From: Solobacterium sp.
GTDB lineage: Bacteria; Bacillota_I; Bacilli_A; Erysipelotrichales; Erysipelotrichaceae
NCBI GenBank assembly: GCA_024696355.1
Contig: JAILGV010000095.1
Coordinates: forward strand, 1-37,377
Length of the DNA stretch: 37,377 bases
Direction: 5' to 3'
Of this stretch, positions 16,816-24,472 are shown in pieces. The position numbers and the translations under genes were made by a program. How positions within the stretch are numbered: the stretch's first letter is position 1; each line of letters opens with the position of its first letter. The notes below the pieces were generated by a model. That model was not told where the DNA came from, made no database searches, and saw only the letters and a program-made list of their open reading frames with translations.

Positions 16816-16846
16816 TAGAAAAGTGAAAAATAGCATCAGAAAATAA

Positions 16847-16860
16847 CGTAATCGCTTCCA
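16847..16860. promoter_or_regulatory. cre-like site (candidate CcpA target)
   Basis: CGTAATCGCTTCCA matches the cre pattern TGWAARCGYTWNCA at all but positions 1 and 6. It lies between the two divergent promoters, upstream of both. Confidence 0.4.
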
Positions 16861-16895
16861 ATACCGAAAAATTGCGCATATTTTCCAATTTTGGA

Positions 16896-16924
16896 TTGAC
16901 TTTTATCACTGCGCGGATTACTTT
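16896..16924 (+). promoter_or_regulatory. promoter of the lacI-uxaB-uxaA-kduI operon
   Basis: TTGACT at 16896-16901, a 17-base spacer and TACTTT at 16919-16924. The operator-like palindrome at 16931-16942 follows directly. Confidence 0.5.
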
Positions 16925-16930
16925 ATAAAT

Positions 16931-16942
16931 GAACCGGTTAAC
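16931..16942. promoter_or_regulatory. operator-like site at the LacI gene promoter
   Basis: GAACCGGTTAAC contains the perfect palindrome AACCGGTT with a central CG, a typical feature of LacI-family operators. Its position at about +1 to +12 of the predicted promoter fits autorepression. Confidence 0.55.
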
Positions 16943-16957
16943 AAGAGACGTAAACAG

Positions 16958-17998
16958 ATGAAAAAAAAGATTACAATCAGCGACATCGCTTTGCTGGCCG
17001 GCGTTTCCAAGGCAACCGTATCGTATTATCTGAACGGAAAATACGAAAAAATGTCGGAAACCACGAAAGAAAAGATACGCCAGGTCATCGATAAAACCAA
17101 TTATCAGCCGAATGCTATGGCACGTTCTTTAAATGCGAAGCAGTCCAGGCTTGTCGGCGTGCTGATCGGTGATATCACAAACAGCTTTGCGAATCAGATC
17201 GTCAAGGGTATTAATGATTATATACGTGAACGCGGCTACCAGATGATTATCGGCAGCAGCGGATACGATCCCGCAGATGAAGAGAATTATATTTCAAGCA
17301 TGGCGGCGATCGGGGTGGACGGCTTCATCGTGCAGCCCACCGTGCGGTTTGAGACGTTCTGGAACAGCAGCGGAAATGAGCAGCCGATTGTGTATTTCGA
17401 CTCGCCGGGAGCCTCGGAAGAATCATTCTGGGTAAAGACAAACAACAAACAGGCAGTCTATGAAATGACAGAGTCGCTTGCGGAAAAAGGCTATGAACAG
17501 TTTGTTCTGATTACGGCAAGTCCGTATGTGCTGCAGACACGCATGGAACGTCTGGAAGGGTTCGAGGAATGCCTGAAACAGAGGGAGATCAGCTACGAGC
17601 TGATAGTGGCCGATGAGAAGACCACACCCGCGGAACTGCGGGAAAGACTGAGCGGATATCTTAATAAGGAAAAGAGCACCTGTATCTTCGTGATCAACAA
17701 CTGGCTGCTTGACAAGACATACCTTGCCCTGCAGGAATACCGCGAGCTGATTCCCGAATATGTCGGCGTGGCAGGCTTTGATTCCATGGAATGGACAAGG
17801 CTGGCAGTTCCTTCAATAACAACAGTCGTGCAGCCTGCATATGAAGAAGGAAGAGCAGCGGCCAGGATTCTCATCGATGTGATCGAAACCGGTGATACGG
17901 ACGAACCGCGGAAGGTCCTGAACTGCACCGCAAACTACATGGAGTCTACGAACAGACAGACAACCGGAAACAAACGGAACGGATATGAAGGAGAATAA
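16958..17998 (+). CDS. LacI-family transcriptional regulator of the uronate locus
   Basis: A 346-residue regulator. Residues about 5-26 form the helix-turn-helix (ISDIALLAGVSKATVSYYLN), followed by the hinge region ANAMARSL-like segment (NYQPNAMARSLNAKQS). The rest is a periplasmic-binding-protein-like ligand domain ending in GVAGFDSMEWTRLAVPSITTVVQP. By position between the two uronate operons it is the likely local repressor, analogous to KdgR of Bacillus, with KDG or a related intermediate as candidate inducer; neither ligand nor name can be read from sequence. The ribosome site is weak (AAGAGA). Its 3' end overlaps the spurious first ATG of the next frame but not the chosen uxaB start. 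Confidence 0.9.
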   Translation: MKKKITISDIALLAGVSKATVSYYLNGKYEKMSETTKEKIRQVIDKTNYQPNAMARSLNAKQSRLVGVLIGDITNSFANQIVKGINDYIRERGYQMIIGSSGYDPADEENYISSMAAIGVDGFIVQPTVRFETFWNSSGNEQPIVYFDSPGASEESFWVKTNNKQAVYEMTESLAEKGYEQFVLITASPYVLQTRMERLEGFEECLKQREISYELIVADEKTTPAELRERLSGYLNKEKSTCIFVINNWLLDKTYLALQEYRELIPEYVGVAGFDSMEWTRLAVPSITTVVQPAYEEGRAAARILIDVIETGDTDEPRKVLNCTANYMESTNRQTTGNKRNGYEGE

Positions 17999-18002
17999 AA
18001 TT

Positions 18003-19481
18003 ATGGAAACACTTAACAGCACCATCAGCAAACCCGCCGCAAGACCTGTCAGGGTCGTTCAGTACGGAGAGGGCGGATTCCTCAGGGCATTCGTTGACTA
18101 CATGATCGATGTCGCCAATGAAAAGGGCGTATTTGACGGGTCGGTAGTCCTCGTAAAGCCGATTCAGTACGGTTCCCTGGAATTATTCAAAAAGCAGGAC
18201 TGCCAGTACACACTCATGCTCAGGGGAAGAGTCAACGGAGAAGAATACGTTGAAACAAGGCAGATCACTTCTGTAAAGGATATTGTTTCACCGTATGAAG
18301 ACTATGAGAGCTATATCAATACTGCAAAAATCGATACACTGCGCTTTGTGGTTTCCAATACAACCGAAGCCGGCATCGTATTCAACGGCGACGACAAGTT
18401 CGAGGAAAAGACACACATTACATTCCCGGGCAAACTGACACAGTTCCTGCTTGCCCGCTATGAAGCATTCAACGGCGATCCTGAAAAGGGTCTGGTTATG
18501 CTGCCGGTGGAACTGATTGACGACAACGGCATTGAGCTGAAGAGATGCGTCATGAAGTACATTGACCTCTGGAATCTGCCGGAAGGCTTCCGTGCATGGG
18601 TCAATGACGCCTGCATCTTCACAAGCACACTGGTAGACCGCATCGTTACGGGATATCCGAGAAATGATGCTGAACAGCTGTGGGAACAGCTCGGCTATAT
18701 TGACAATCTGCTCGATACAGCTGAACCGTTCGCACTCTGGGTTATCGAAAGCGAAAAAGATATTTCTGCCGAATGGCCGATGGACAAGGCGCTGGAAGGC
18801 AAAGAGGGCATGAATGTCATCTTCACTGACAATCAGAAGCCTTACAAGCAGAGAAAAGTCCGCATCCTCAACGGTGCACATACTTCCTTCGTTCTCGCTT
18901 CCTATCTTGCCGGACATGACTATGTCAACGAATCCATGAAGGATCCTCTGATCCGCAACTTCATGAATACAACAATTTATGATGAAGTTATCCCGACACT
19001 GTCGCTTCCGAAGGCAGACCTCGAAGAGTTTGCGGCTGCCGTAACCGACAGATTCAACAATCCGTTCATTCAGCACAGCCTGCTGGCCATCGCTCTGAAC
19101 AGCGTATCCAAGTGGAAGGCTCGCTGCCTGCCGTCACTTCTCGGCTATGTCGACAAGTTCGGCAAAGTTCCTTCACATCTGACATTCTCCATCGCTGCCC
19201 TGATGGCATTCTATTCTTCAGCTGATCTCCGTGAAGGCTACCTTGCCGGCACAAGAGGCACTGATGAATATCAGATCAAGGATGACCAGGATGTTCTTGA
19301 ATTCTTCCGTGACAACTGCGGCAGGGAAACAGCAGAATTCGTTCACGCTTATCTTACAAATACAGCTTTCCACGGTCAGGATCTGACACAGATTGCCGGC
19401 CTTGAGGCAAAGGTTGCCGAGTATCTCGGATGCATCCGTGAGATCGGCATGAAAGCTGCACTTGAAAAGTATTTCGGGTAA
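18003..19481 (+). CDS. uxaB: tagaturonate reductase (altronate oxidoreductase)
   Basis: A 492-residue member of the long-chain mannitol dehydrogenase family. The N-terminal nucleotide-binding segment is VVQYGEGGFLRAF, followed by FVVSNTTEAGIVFNG, the active-site region KVRILNGAHTSFVLASYLAG and a C-terminal helical domain. It reduces D-tagaturonate to D-altronate with NADH. The ATG at 18003 is preferred over the one at 17985 because AAGGAG lies nine to ten bases before it and the earlier ATG would overlap the regulator gene. UxuB (fructuronate reductase) is the close alternative, but the neighbouring uxaA decides for UxaB. Confidence 0.93.
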   Translation: METLNSTISKPAARPVRVVQYGEGGFLRAFVDYMIDVANEKGVFDGSVVLVKPIQYGSLELFKKQDCQYTLMLRGRVNGEEYVETRQITSVKDIVSPYEDYESYINTAKIDTLRFVVSNTTEAGIVFNGDDKFEEKTHITFPGKLTQFLLARYEAFNGDPEKGLVMLPVELIDDNGIELKRCVMKYIDLWNLPEGFRAWVNDACIFTSTLVDRIVTGYPRNDAEQLWEQLGYIDNLLDTAEPFALWVIESEKDISAEWPMDKALEGKEGMNVIFTDNQKPYKQRKVRILNGAHTSFVLASYLAGHDYVNESMKDPLIRNFMNTTIYDEVIPTLSLPKADLEEFAAAVTDRFNNPFIQHSLLAIALNSVSKWKARCLPSLLGYVDKFGKVPSHLTFSIAALMAFYSSADLREGYLAGTRGTDEYQIKDDQDVLEFFRDNCGRETAEFVHAYLTNTAFHGQDLTQIAGLEAKVAEYLGCIREIGMKAALEKYFG

Positions 19482-19486
19482 TACAT

Positions 19487-20968
19487 ATGCGCAGATATAT
19501 TCGTATTCATGATAAAGACAATGTCGCCGTTGCACTGACACCTCTTTCAAAAGGAGAGGAGTGCGTGTTCGGTGACCTGAAGGTTGTACTTAAGGAAGAT
19601 GTTGAGCAGGGCCACAAGTTTACACTCAGAGATATTGCCAAAGACGAAGACATCATCAAATACGGAACACCGATCGGACACGCAACGGAAGATGTTGCCT
19701 CCGGCATGCATATTCATGTTCACAATATCAAGACAAATCTCGGCGAAGTTCTGAACTATACTTACGAACCGGTCCGCTTTGAACAGCCTGCCGGTGCCGA
19801 AAGAACGTTCAAGGGATTCCTGAGAAAGAACGGCGAAGCAGGCATCAGAAATGAAGTCTGGATTATTCCGACGGTCGGCTGCATGAACAGCGTTGTGCAT
19901 GCAGTGGAAAGAGAAGCGCAGAAATTCCTGCACGGCTCAATCGATTCCATCGTTGCCTTCAATCATCCGTACGGCTGCTCGCAGATGGGTGATGACCAGG
20001 AAAATACCAGAGAGGTTCTTTCCGATCTGATTCTGCATCCGAATGCAGGTGCGGTGCTGGTTGTCGGACTGGGCTGCGAAAACTCAAATATCGGTGTTCT
20101 GAAACCGTATCTGGGTGACTATGACAGCGAACGCATCAGATTCATTATTGCCCAGGAACATGAGGACGAAGTCAGTGCATGTCTGGAAGTTCTGGAAGAA
20201 CTCTGCAATATTGCCGCAGAGGATGTCCGCACCGAACTGCCGGTTTCCAAGCTGAAGATCGGTCTCAAGTGCGGAGGCTCCGACGGACTCAGCGGAATTA
20301 CCGCCAATCCTGTCGTCGGCAGATTCTCCGATCTGCTTGTCGCAGACGGCGGCTCTACGGTACTGTGCGAAGTTCCGGAGATGTTCGGCGCAGAAACATC
20401 ACTGATGAACCGTGCCGAAAATGAGGAAGTGTTTGAAAAGACAGTCAGTCTGATCAATGACTTCAAAAACTATTTCACATCCTATCATCAGACGATTTAT
20501 GAAAATCCTTCACCCGGCAACAAAGCCGGAGGAATCTCCACGCTGGAGGACAAGTCAAACGGATGCGTACAGAAGAGCGGAAGCGCTCCCGTGGCAGATG
20601 TTCTGAAATACGGCGAACGCATCAAGACACCGGGCCTGAACCTGCTGAGCACACCGGGCAATGACCTGGTTGCGGCTACAGGCGAGGCGGCTGCCGGCTG
20701 CCAGATGGTTCTGTTTACGACAGGCCGCGGCACACCTTTTGCCACAGCTGTTCCGACCATCAAGATTGCGACCAATTCCAGAATGGCGGAAAAGAAAAAG
20801 AACTGGATCGATCTGAACGCGGGTGTCATCACCGAAGACAAAACGATCGATGAAGTTGCACACGATCTGTATGATCTTGTGATAGAGACAGCAAGCGGAA
20901 AACCGGTAAAGGCAGAAAAATCCGGATATCACGATATTGCCATATTCAAGCAGGGCGTTACGCTTTAG
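19487..20968 (+). CDS. uxaA: altronate dehydratase
   Basis: A 493-residue protein, the full length of UxaA. The N-terminal SAF-type domain (about residues 1-85) includes GHATEDVASGMHIHVHN with the histidine pair expected for metal binding. The larger C-terminal part starts GFLRKNGEAGIRNEVWIIPTVGCMN and includes HPYGCSQMGDDQ and ILVVGLGCEN-like segments (VVGLGCENSNI), plus FTTGRGTPFATAVPTIK. It dehydrates D-altronate to KDG, probably with an Fe(II) or other divalent metal. It starts five bases after uxaB, so both belong to one operon. Some bacteria split UxaA in two; here it is intact. Confidence 0.96.
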   Translation: MRRYIRIHDKDNVAVALTPLSKGEECVFGDLKVVLKEDVEQGHKFTLRDIAKDEDIIKYGTPIGHATEDVASGMHIHVHNIKTNLGEVLNYTYEPVRFEQPAGAERTFKGFLRKNGEAGIRNEVWIIPTVGCMNSVVHAVEREAQKFLHGSIDSIVAFNHPYGCSQMGDDQENTREVLSDLILHPNAGAVLVVGLGCENSNIGVLKPYLGDYDSERIRFIIAQEHEDEVSACLEVLEELCNIAAEDVRTELPVSKLKIGLKCGGSDGLSGITANPVVGRFSDLLVADGGSTVLCEVPEMFGAETSLMNRAENEEVFEKTVSLINDFKNYFTSYHQTIYENPSPGNKAGGISTLEDKSNGCVQKSGSAPVADVLKYGERIKTPGLNLLSTPGNDLVAATGEAAAGCQMVLFTTGRGTPFATAVPTIKIATNSRMAEKKKNWIDLNAGVITEDKTIDEVAHDLYDLVIETASGKPVKAEKSGYHDIAIFKQGVTL

Positions 20969-20983
20969 AAGGGATTATTACAT

Positions 20984-21850
20984 ATGGAATTAAGAACAGC
21001 TGCATCCCCCAGGGATGTAAAGCATTACACTACCGAACGTCTCAGAGAGGAATTTCTCGTAGAGAATGTCTTCCCTGCAGATGAGGTAAGACTGGTTTAC
21101 AGCCACATCGACAGAATTATCTTCGGCGGCATTACACCTGTCACAAAACAGCTGAGGCTGGAAGCAGGCGATGAACTCCGCGCGCAGTTCTTCCTGGAAA
21201 GAAGAGAAGCAGGCTTCATCAATATCGGCGGTGCAGGAACAATTACCGTTGACGGTGTTGATTACAAGATCGGTCCCAGGGACGGCATGTATGTCGGAAG
21301 AGGATCAAAAGAACTGCTCTTCGCTTCCGATGATGCTGCAAATCCGGCAAAGTTCTATATGTGCAGCGGTCCTGCGCATATGACATATCCGACAAAGCGC
21401 ATTCTCAAGGATGCAAAAGCGGAATATGACTATGATGTTGAAATCCTTCCCGAAAACAAGAAGGAGCTCGGCACTCTGGAAGATTCCAACCACCGTACCA
21501 TCAACAAGTACATTCTTCCCGGACAGGTTGAATCCTTCCAGCTGGAAATGGGCATGACACATCTGGAACCGGGTTCCGTATGGAACACGATGCCCTGCCA
21601 TACACATGACAGAAGAATGGAAGTATATCTGTACTTTGATCTGCCTGAAGATGCATTCGTTATGCATTACATGGGTGAACCGCAGGAAACACGCCATATC
21701 GTCATGAGAAACGAACAGGCTGTCATTTCCCCGAGCTGGTCCATTCATTCCGGCAGCGGCTCCAGAAACTATACATTTATCTGGGGCATGGTCGGTGAAA
21801 ACCAGGATTTCGATGACATGGATGATGTCAGAAATCAGGACATTCTGTAA
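20984..21850 (+). CDS. kduI: 5-dehydro-4-deoxy-D-glucuronate isomerase
   Basis: A 288-residue cupin-type isomerase, the usual KduI length. Zinc ligands are visible: H206 and H208 with E213 in [11 protein letters not shown], and H255 in SWSIHSG. The N-terminal half carries [16 protein letters not shown]. It converts the open form of unsaturated galacturonate (4-deoxy-L-threo-5-hexosulose uronate), released by pectin lyases and GH105 enzymes, to the substrate of KduD. Its presence shows the cell expects lyase-made oligosaccharides although no lyase is encoded here. It starts 15 bases after uxaA. Confidence 0.97.
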   Translation: MELRTAASPRDVKHYTTERLREEFLVENVFPADEVRLVYSHIDRIIFGGITPVTKQLRLEAGDELRAQFFLERREAGFINIGGAGTITVDGVDYKIGPRDGMYVGRGSKELLFASDDAANPAKFYMCSGPAHMTYPTKRILKDAKAEYDYDVEILPENKKELGTLEDSNHRTINKYILPGQVESFQLEMGMTHLEPGSVWNTMPCHTHDRRMEVYLYFDLPEDAFVMHYMGEPQETRHIVMRNEQAVISPSWSIHSGSGSRNYTFIWGMVGENQDFDDMDDVRNQDIL

Positions 21851-21871
21851 TCTGAAATCTTAAAAAACGAC

Positions 21872-21913
21872 AGAGGCTGCACAGCCTGCCGGAGAACGGC
21901 GGCGTCAGCCTCT
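21872..21913 (+). other. structured intergenic element with two alternative hairpins
   Basis: AGAGGCTG at 21872-21879 can pair with CAGCCTCT at 21906-21913, enclosing a small GCCG/CGGC hairpin. The same left arm can instead pair locally as AGGCTG-CA-CAGCCT (21874-21887). The T run after the long form is short. It may be a weak terminator or an attenuator before the pectinesterase gene. Confidence 0.45.
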
Positions 21914-21942
21914 TTCGGTATCCCGGAGGGAGAAATTATCGT

Positions 21943-22701
21943 ATGACAGTGTGCATATCAGAAAACGGAGTTGAAATCAGGGATCAGAAATACAGCGGCG
22001 GGCTGTATGCTTTAATGATCCACGAGGACGGCAGACCGTATCATACATTCCGTACCGCAACAGTGCTGATCGACGGCAGCGATGTAACATGCAGAAACTG
22101 CACATTTGAAAACACCGCCGGACCCGGAAAAAAAGTCGGACAGGCAATTGCGCTGTATCTGGACGGAAACAACATCATCCTCGAGAACTGCATTCTTGAA
22201 GGGCATCAGGATACGCTGTTCCTCGCTCCGCTTCCCAAAGCCGAACGTGAAAAGGACGGATTCCTCGGTCCGAAATCATCTCTTGCAAGAACAGACAGAA
22301 CGGTATATCTGAAAAACTGTCTGATCACGGGGGATGTGGATTTTGTGTTCGGCGGAGCCACTGCTTATTTTGACAACTGCGAATTCCGCAGCAACGGCCC
22401 CGGCTATATCTTTGCCCCGAGTACGCCCGAACATGTAAAGGAAGGCTTTATCGTTAGAAACTGCCGCTTTACCTGCACGGATGATGTGCCTGACCAAAGC
22501 TGCTATATCGCAAGACCCTGGCGGGATTACGGCATGGTGCGTCTGGAGCACTGTGAGCTCGGCAGACATATCAGTCCGCAGGGGTGGCATGACTGGAATA
22601 AAAAGGATGCCCATAAGAGCATCCGGTTCTTTGAATTTGACAGCTACGGTCCCGGGGCGGAAGGAACACGTCCCGACTATGTGACAACCGGCAAATTATG
22701 A
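21943..22701 (+). CDS. cytoplasmic pectin methylesterase, short CE8 variant
   Basis: A 252-residue right-handed beta-helix esterase with CE8 hallmarks: Q67 in VGQAIAL, HQDTLF with Q89 and the catalytic D90, ITGDVDFVFGGATAYF with the nucleophile D133, and ARPWRDYG with R191 and W193. It removes methyl groups from galacturonate residues. There is no signal peptide, so it acts inside the cell on imported oligosaccharides. Classical CE8 enzymes have about 50-60 more N-terminal residues (the TVQxAI turns) that are absent; the in-frame region upstream has no start codon before a stop at 21853, so this is a compact form. A GGAGGG ribosome site lies 12 bases before the ATG, which is long. Confidence 0.9.
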   Translation: MTVCISENGVEIRDQKYSGGLYALMIHEDGRPYHTFRTATVLIDGSDVTCRNCTFENTAGPGKKVGQAIALYLDGNNIILENCILEGHQDTLFLAPLPKAEREKDGFLGPKSSLARTDRTVYLKNCLITGDVDFVFGGATAYFDNCEFRSNGPGYIFAPSTPEHVKEGFIVRNCRFTCTDDVPDQSCYIARPWRDYGMVRLEHCELGRHISPQGWHDWNKKDAHKSIRFFEFDSYGPGAEGTRPDYVTTGKL

Positions 22702-22728
22702 TCTTCTGCTTTTCGGCGGAAGATTTTT
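22701..22728 (+). terminator. terminator after the pectinesterase gene
   Basis: Nine-base stem ATCTTCTGC / GCGGAAGAT (one G-T pair) with a six-base loop and a T run. The stop codon of the convergent serine hydrolase gene begins within the T run. Confidence 0.75.
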
Positions 22729-24109
22729 ATTTCCGTACCGCTTCCAGGAAGCCGTTCATTTCGGAATACAGCGTTTCCTCTGTTTTGCGCAGATATACGG
22801 TGATTTTTCCGTCACTGCCGCGGATCATGATGCGGATGCTTCCGACGTTTTCCCCGAGAATGCGGATATGCTGATAAAGACTGCCGTCTCTCAGGGCGGC
22901 TGTATGAACCCTGAGGTTCTGATGATAAACAGGATCCTGCGCCGGCACGGCTTTTGCGGCCGAAACAGGGAAACAGTATGTTCCGCTGCGGTGTTCCATG
23001 ATCAGGGCGTCCTCCGTAATTCTGCAGGAAAGGAATCCCTGCCTGTTTTCAAGGAATGTCCATGATCCTACAAGCGGCTGAAGAACATGATTCAGAGCAT
23101 CTCTGTTCCCGGACGGTTCAAAGGCTTCCGGTGCAGACGGACCGGCCGGCTCCTTTCCTTCTTCCGCTCTGATCTGTGCATCAATCCTGTGCATTTCGTC
23201 AAGAATGTACTGTGTTCCCCCCTGAACGGCCTGCGTATCTGCCGCAGTGACGATAATCAGTTCCTCTTCGGGGAATACGGCAGCATACTGACCTCCCATT
23301 CCGTACATGGCAAAGCCGCCGCGTATCATCCAGAACTGACTGCCGTAGCCCTGGCATTCATCGAGAGTTTTTCCCTCGTGAAGTGTTTCACTGCGGAAAA
23401 GCAGGCACTCTCTGATCAGCTGACACCAGCGGCTGCAGAAAGATTCGCTCACGGAAAAGGCTGCGCCGTATTTCTCCTTCCATGTGCCGTTGTAAACGGC
23501 AAGAAGGAATTCGGCAGTATGAAGCAGATCCGAGGGTTTGGCCGTCAGGCCGGATCCGCCGATTTCATCACCGAACAGGTTTTTCAGAATATGAGCTTCT
23601 TCGCTGATCTGCACTTCCTTCGGGAAAACAGTTCTCAGATAATCAAGGACGCCTTTTCCGCTGATGCGCTTTACAAGAGCGGCAAGGGTATGTGATGAAG
23701 AAGTGTCATATTTGAATATCTGTCCGCTTCTGTGGTCCGGCGGCGTAATGAAAAAGGACCGGACCCAGTTTTCGTTCATATTGATTTTGTATGTAGTGGA
23801 GGCATGGCATGTGCGCATGTCGAGCATATCCTGAACGGTCATTGCAGAAAGGTACGGATGAGGATGCTCAGGCGTCATATCCGCAAACCATTTGATGATC
23901 GGGTCATGAAGTGAGATTTTTCCTTCAGCAGCCAGAGCGCAGACAGCAAGCGCCGTATAGCTCTTTGTTATCGAGAACATGCGGTGCAGACTGTCGGATG
24001 TGAAAGGTTCGAAGTATTCTTCGCTGATGATTTTTCCGCGGTGCATGATCAGTGCTGCATAGAACGGAAAAGGAAAGTTCTGACTGTTAAAATCTGAAAC
24101 TAACATCAT
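22727..24109 (-). CDS. serine hydrolase of the beta-lactamase/penicillin-binding-protein fold, unknown substrate
   Basis: A 460-residue protein. Residues about 12-330 are a class C beta-lactamase-like domain: the S-x-x-K catalytic pair is S46 and K49 in MFSITKSYTAL, a candidate second-motif tyrosine is Y134 in KYDTSSSH, and GMGGQYAAVFPEE fits the third motif region. The last 120 residues or so are a separate beta-rich domain starting LQPLVGSWTFLENRQG. No signal peptide or membrane segment is seen, so a cytoplasmic esterase is more likely than a cell-wall enzyme or an antibiotic-resistance enzyme. It is divergent from the pectin-oligosaccharide importer and convergent with the pectinesterase, suggesting removal of an acyl group from imported pectin fragments. 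That role is inference. Start supported by AGGAGG. Confidence 0.78.
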   Translation of the reverse strand: MMLVSDFNSQNFPFPFYAALIMHRGKIISEEYFEPFTSDSLHRMFSITKSYTALAVCALAAEGKISLHDPIIKWFADMTPEHPHPYLSAMTVQDMLDMRTCHASTTYKINMNENWVRSFFITPPDHRSGQIFKYDTSSSHTLAALVKRISGKGVLDYLRTVFPKEVQISEEAHILKNLFGDEIGGSGLTAKPSDLLHTAEFLLAVYNGTWKEKYGAAFSVSESFCSRWCQLIRECLLFRSETLHEGKTLDECQGYGSQFWMIRGGFAMYGMGGQYAAVFPEEELIIVTAADTQAVQGGTQYILDEMHRIDAQIRAEEGKEPAGPSAPEAFEPSGNRDALNHVLQPLVGSWTFLENRQGFLSCRITEDALIMEHRSGTYCFPVSAAKAVPAQDPVYHQNLRVHTAALRDGSLYQHIRILGENVGSIRIMIRGSDGKITVYLRKTEETLYSEMNGFLEAVRK

Positions 24110-24385
24110 GCTGTCCTCCTTTATCTGTCTTTGATCATATCAGAAAAATATAATGTGAAATTTCTCTGATAATCAAATATAATTTAATTATCGCCGGATT
24201 ATTGCCGAAATCAGAATGGAATTTCTCTGGTTTTTAGTCCATTATTTGCAGTCGGAACATCAAATTGATAAGTTTATCCGTTTCATTTGATCTTATGCGA
24301 AATTCATGAGGACAAAAAATCAGCGGTTATTCAGATTTTAGACAAAATTAATGTTGTTAATGCGAGGAAACAGTGGGATTTTGTC

Positions 24386-24414
24386 TTGATTGATCATCTG
24401 TTAGGTAGTAATCT
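24386..24414 (+). promoter_or_regulatory. candidate promoter of the oligosaccharide import operon
   Basis: TTGATT at 24386-24391, a 17-base spacer and TAATCT at 24409-24414. The start of transcription would be near 24421. Confidence 0.45.
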
Positions 24415-24425
24415 TTAAGCGGAGC

Positions 24426-24440
24426 TGTAAAACGCTTACA
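24426..24440. promoter_or_regulatory. cre-like site upstream of the binding-protein gene
   Basis: TGTAAAACGCTTACA is a TGTAA / TTACA inverted repeat around AACGC and matches 12 of 14 positions of the cre pattern TGWAARCGYTWWCA when aligned on the central CG. It lies just downstream of the predicted transcription start, a position at which CcpA blocks transcription in Bacillus. Confidence 0.6.
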
Positions 24441-24472
24441 TTAATCATTTTATCCTAAAAGGAGGAAGGAAA

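Larger units (their letters stand above)
24110..24472. other. AT-rich divergent regulatory region
   Basis: A 363-base gene-free stretch between the serine hydrolase (leftward) and the binding-protein gene (rightward). It is much richer in A and T than its surroundings. Beyond the rightward promoter and cre-like site listed separately, it has ATTAA-TGTTG-TTAAT (24347-24361) and several TATAAT-like words near 24145-24185 that could serve the leftward gene. No open frame with a plausible start was supported in it. Confidence 0.6.

Noticed and set aside
17985-18002. Earlier ATG for uxaB
   Set aside because: It overlaps the regulator gene, has no ribosome site at the right distance, and the AAGGAG after it fits the ATG at 18003.
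18288-19076. Open frame of 262 codons antisense to uxaB
   Set aside because: It is a mirror of a well-conserved dehydrogenase gene and has no supporting start signal or motif.
24347-24361. ATTAA-TGTTG-TTAAT palindrome upstream of the binding-protein gene as a third operator of the LacI-type regulator
   Set aside because: Its half-site spacing differs from the two sites near 16.8-16.95 kb and it lacks the GTTAAC core and central CG; in an AT-rich region such repeats arise easily.
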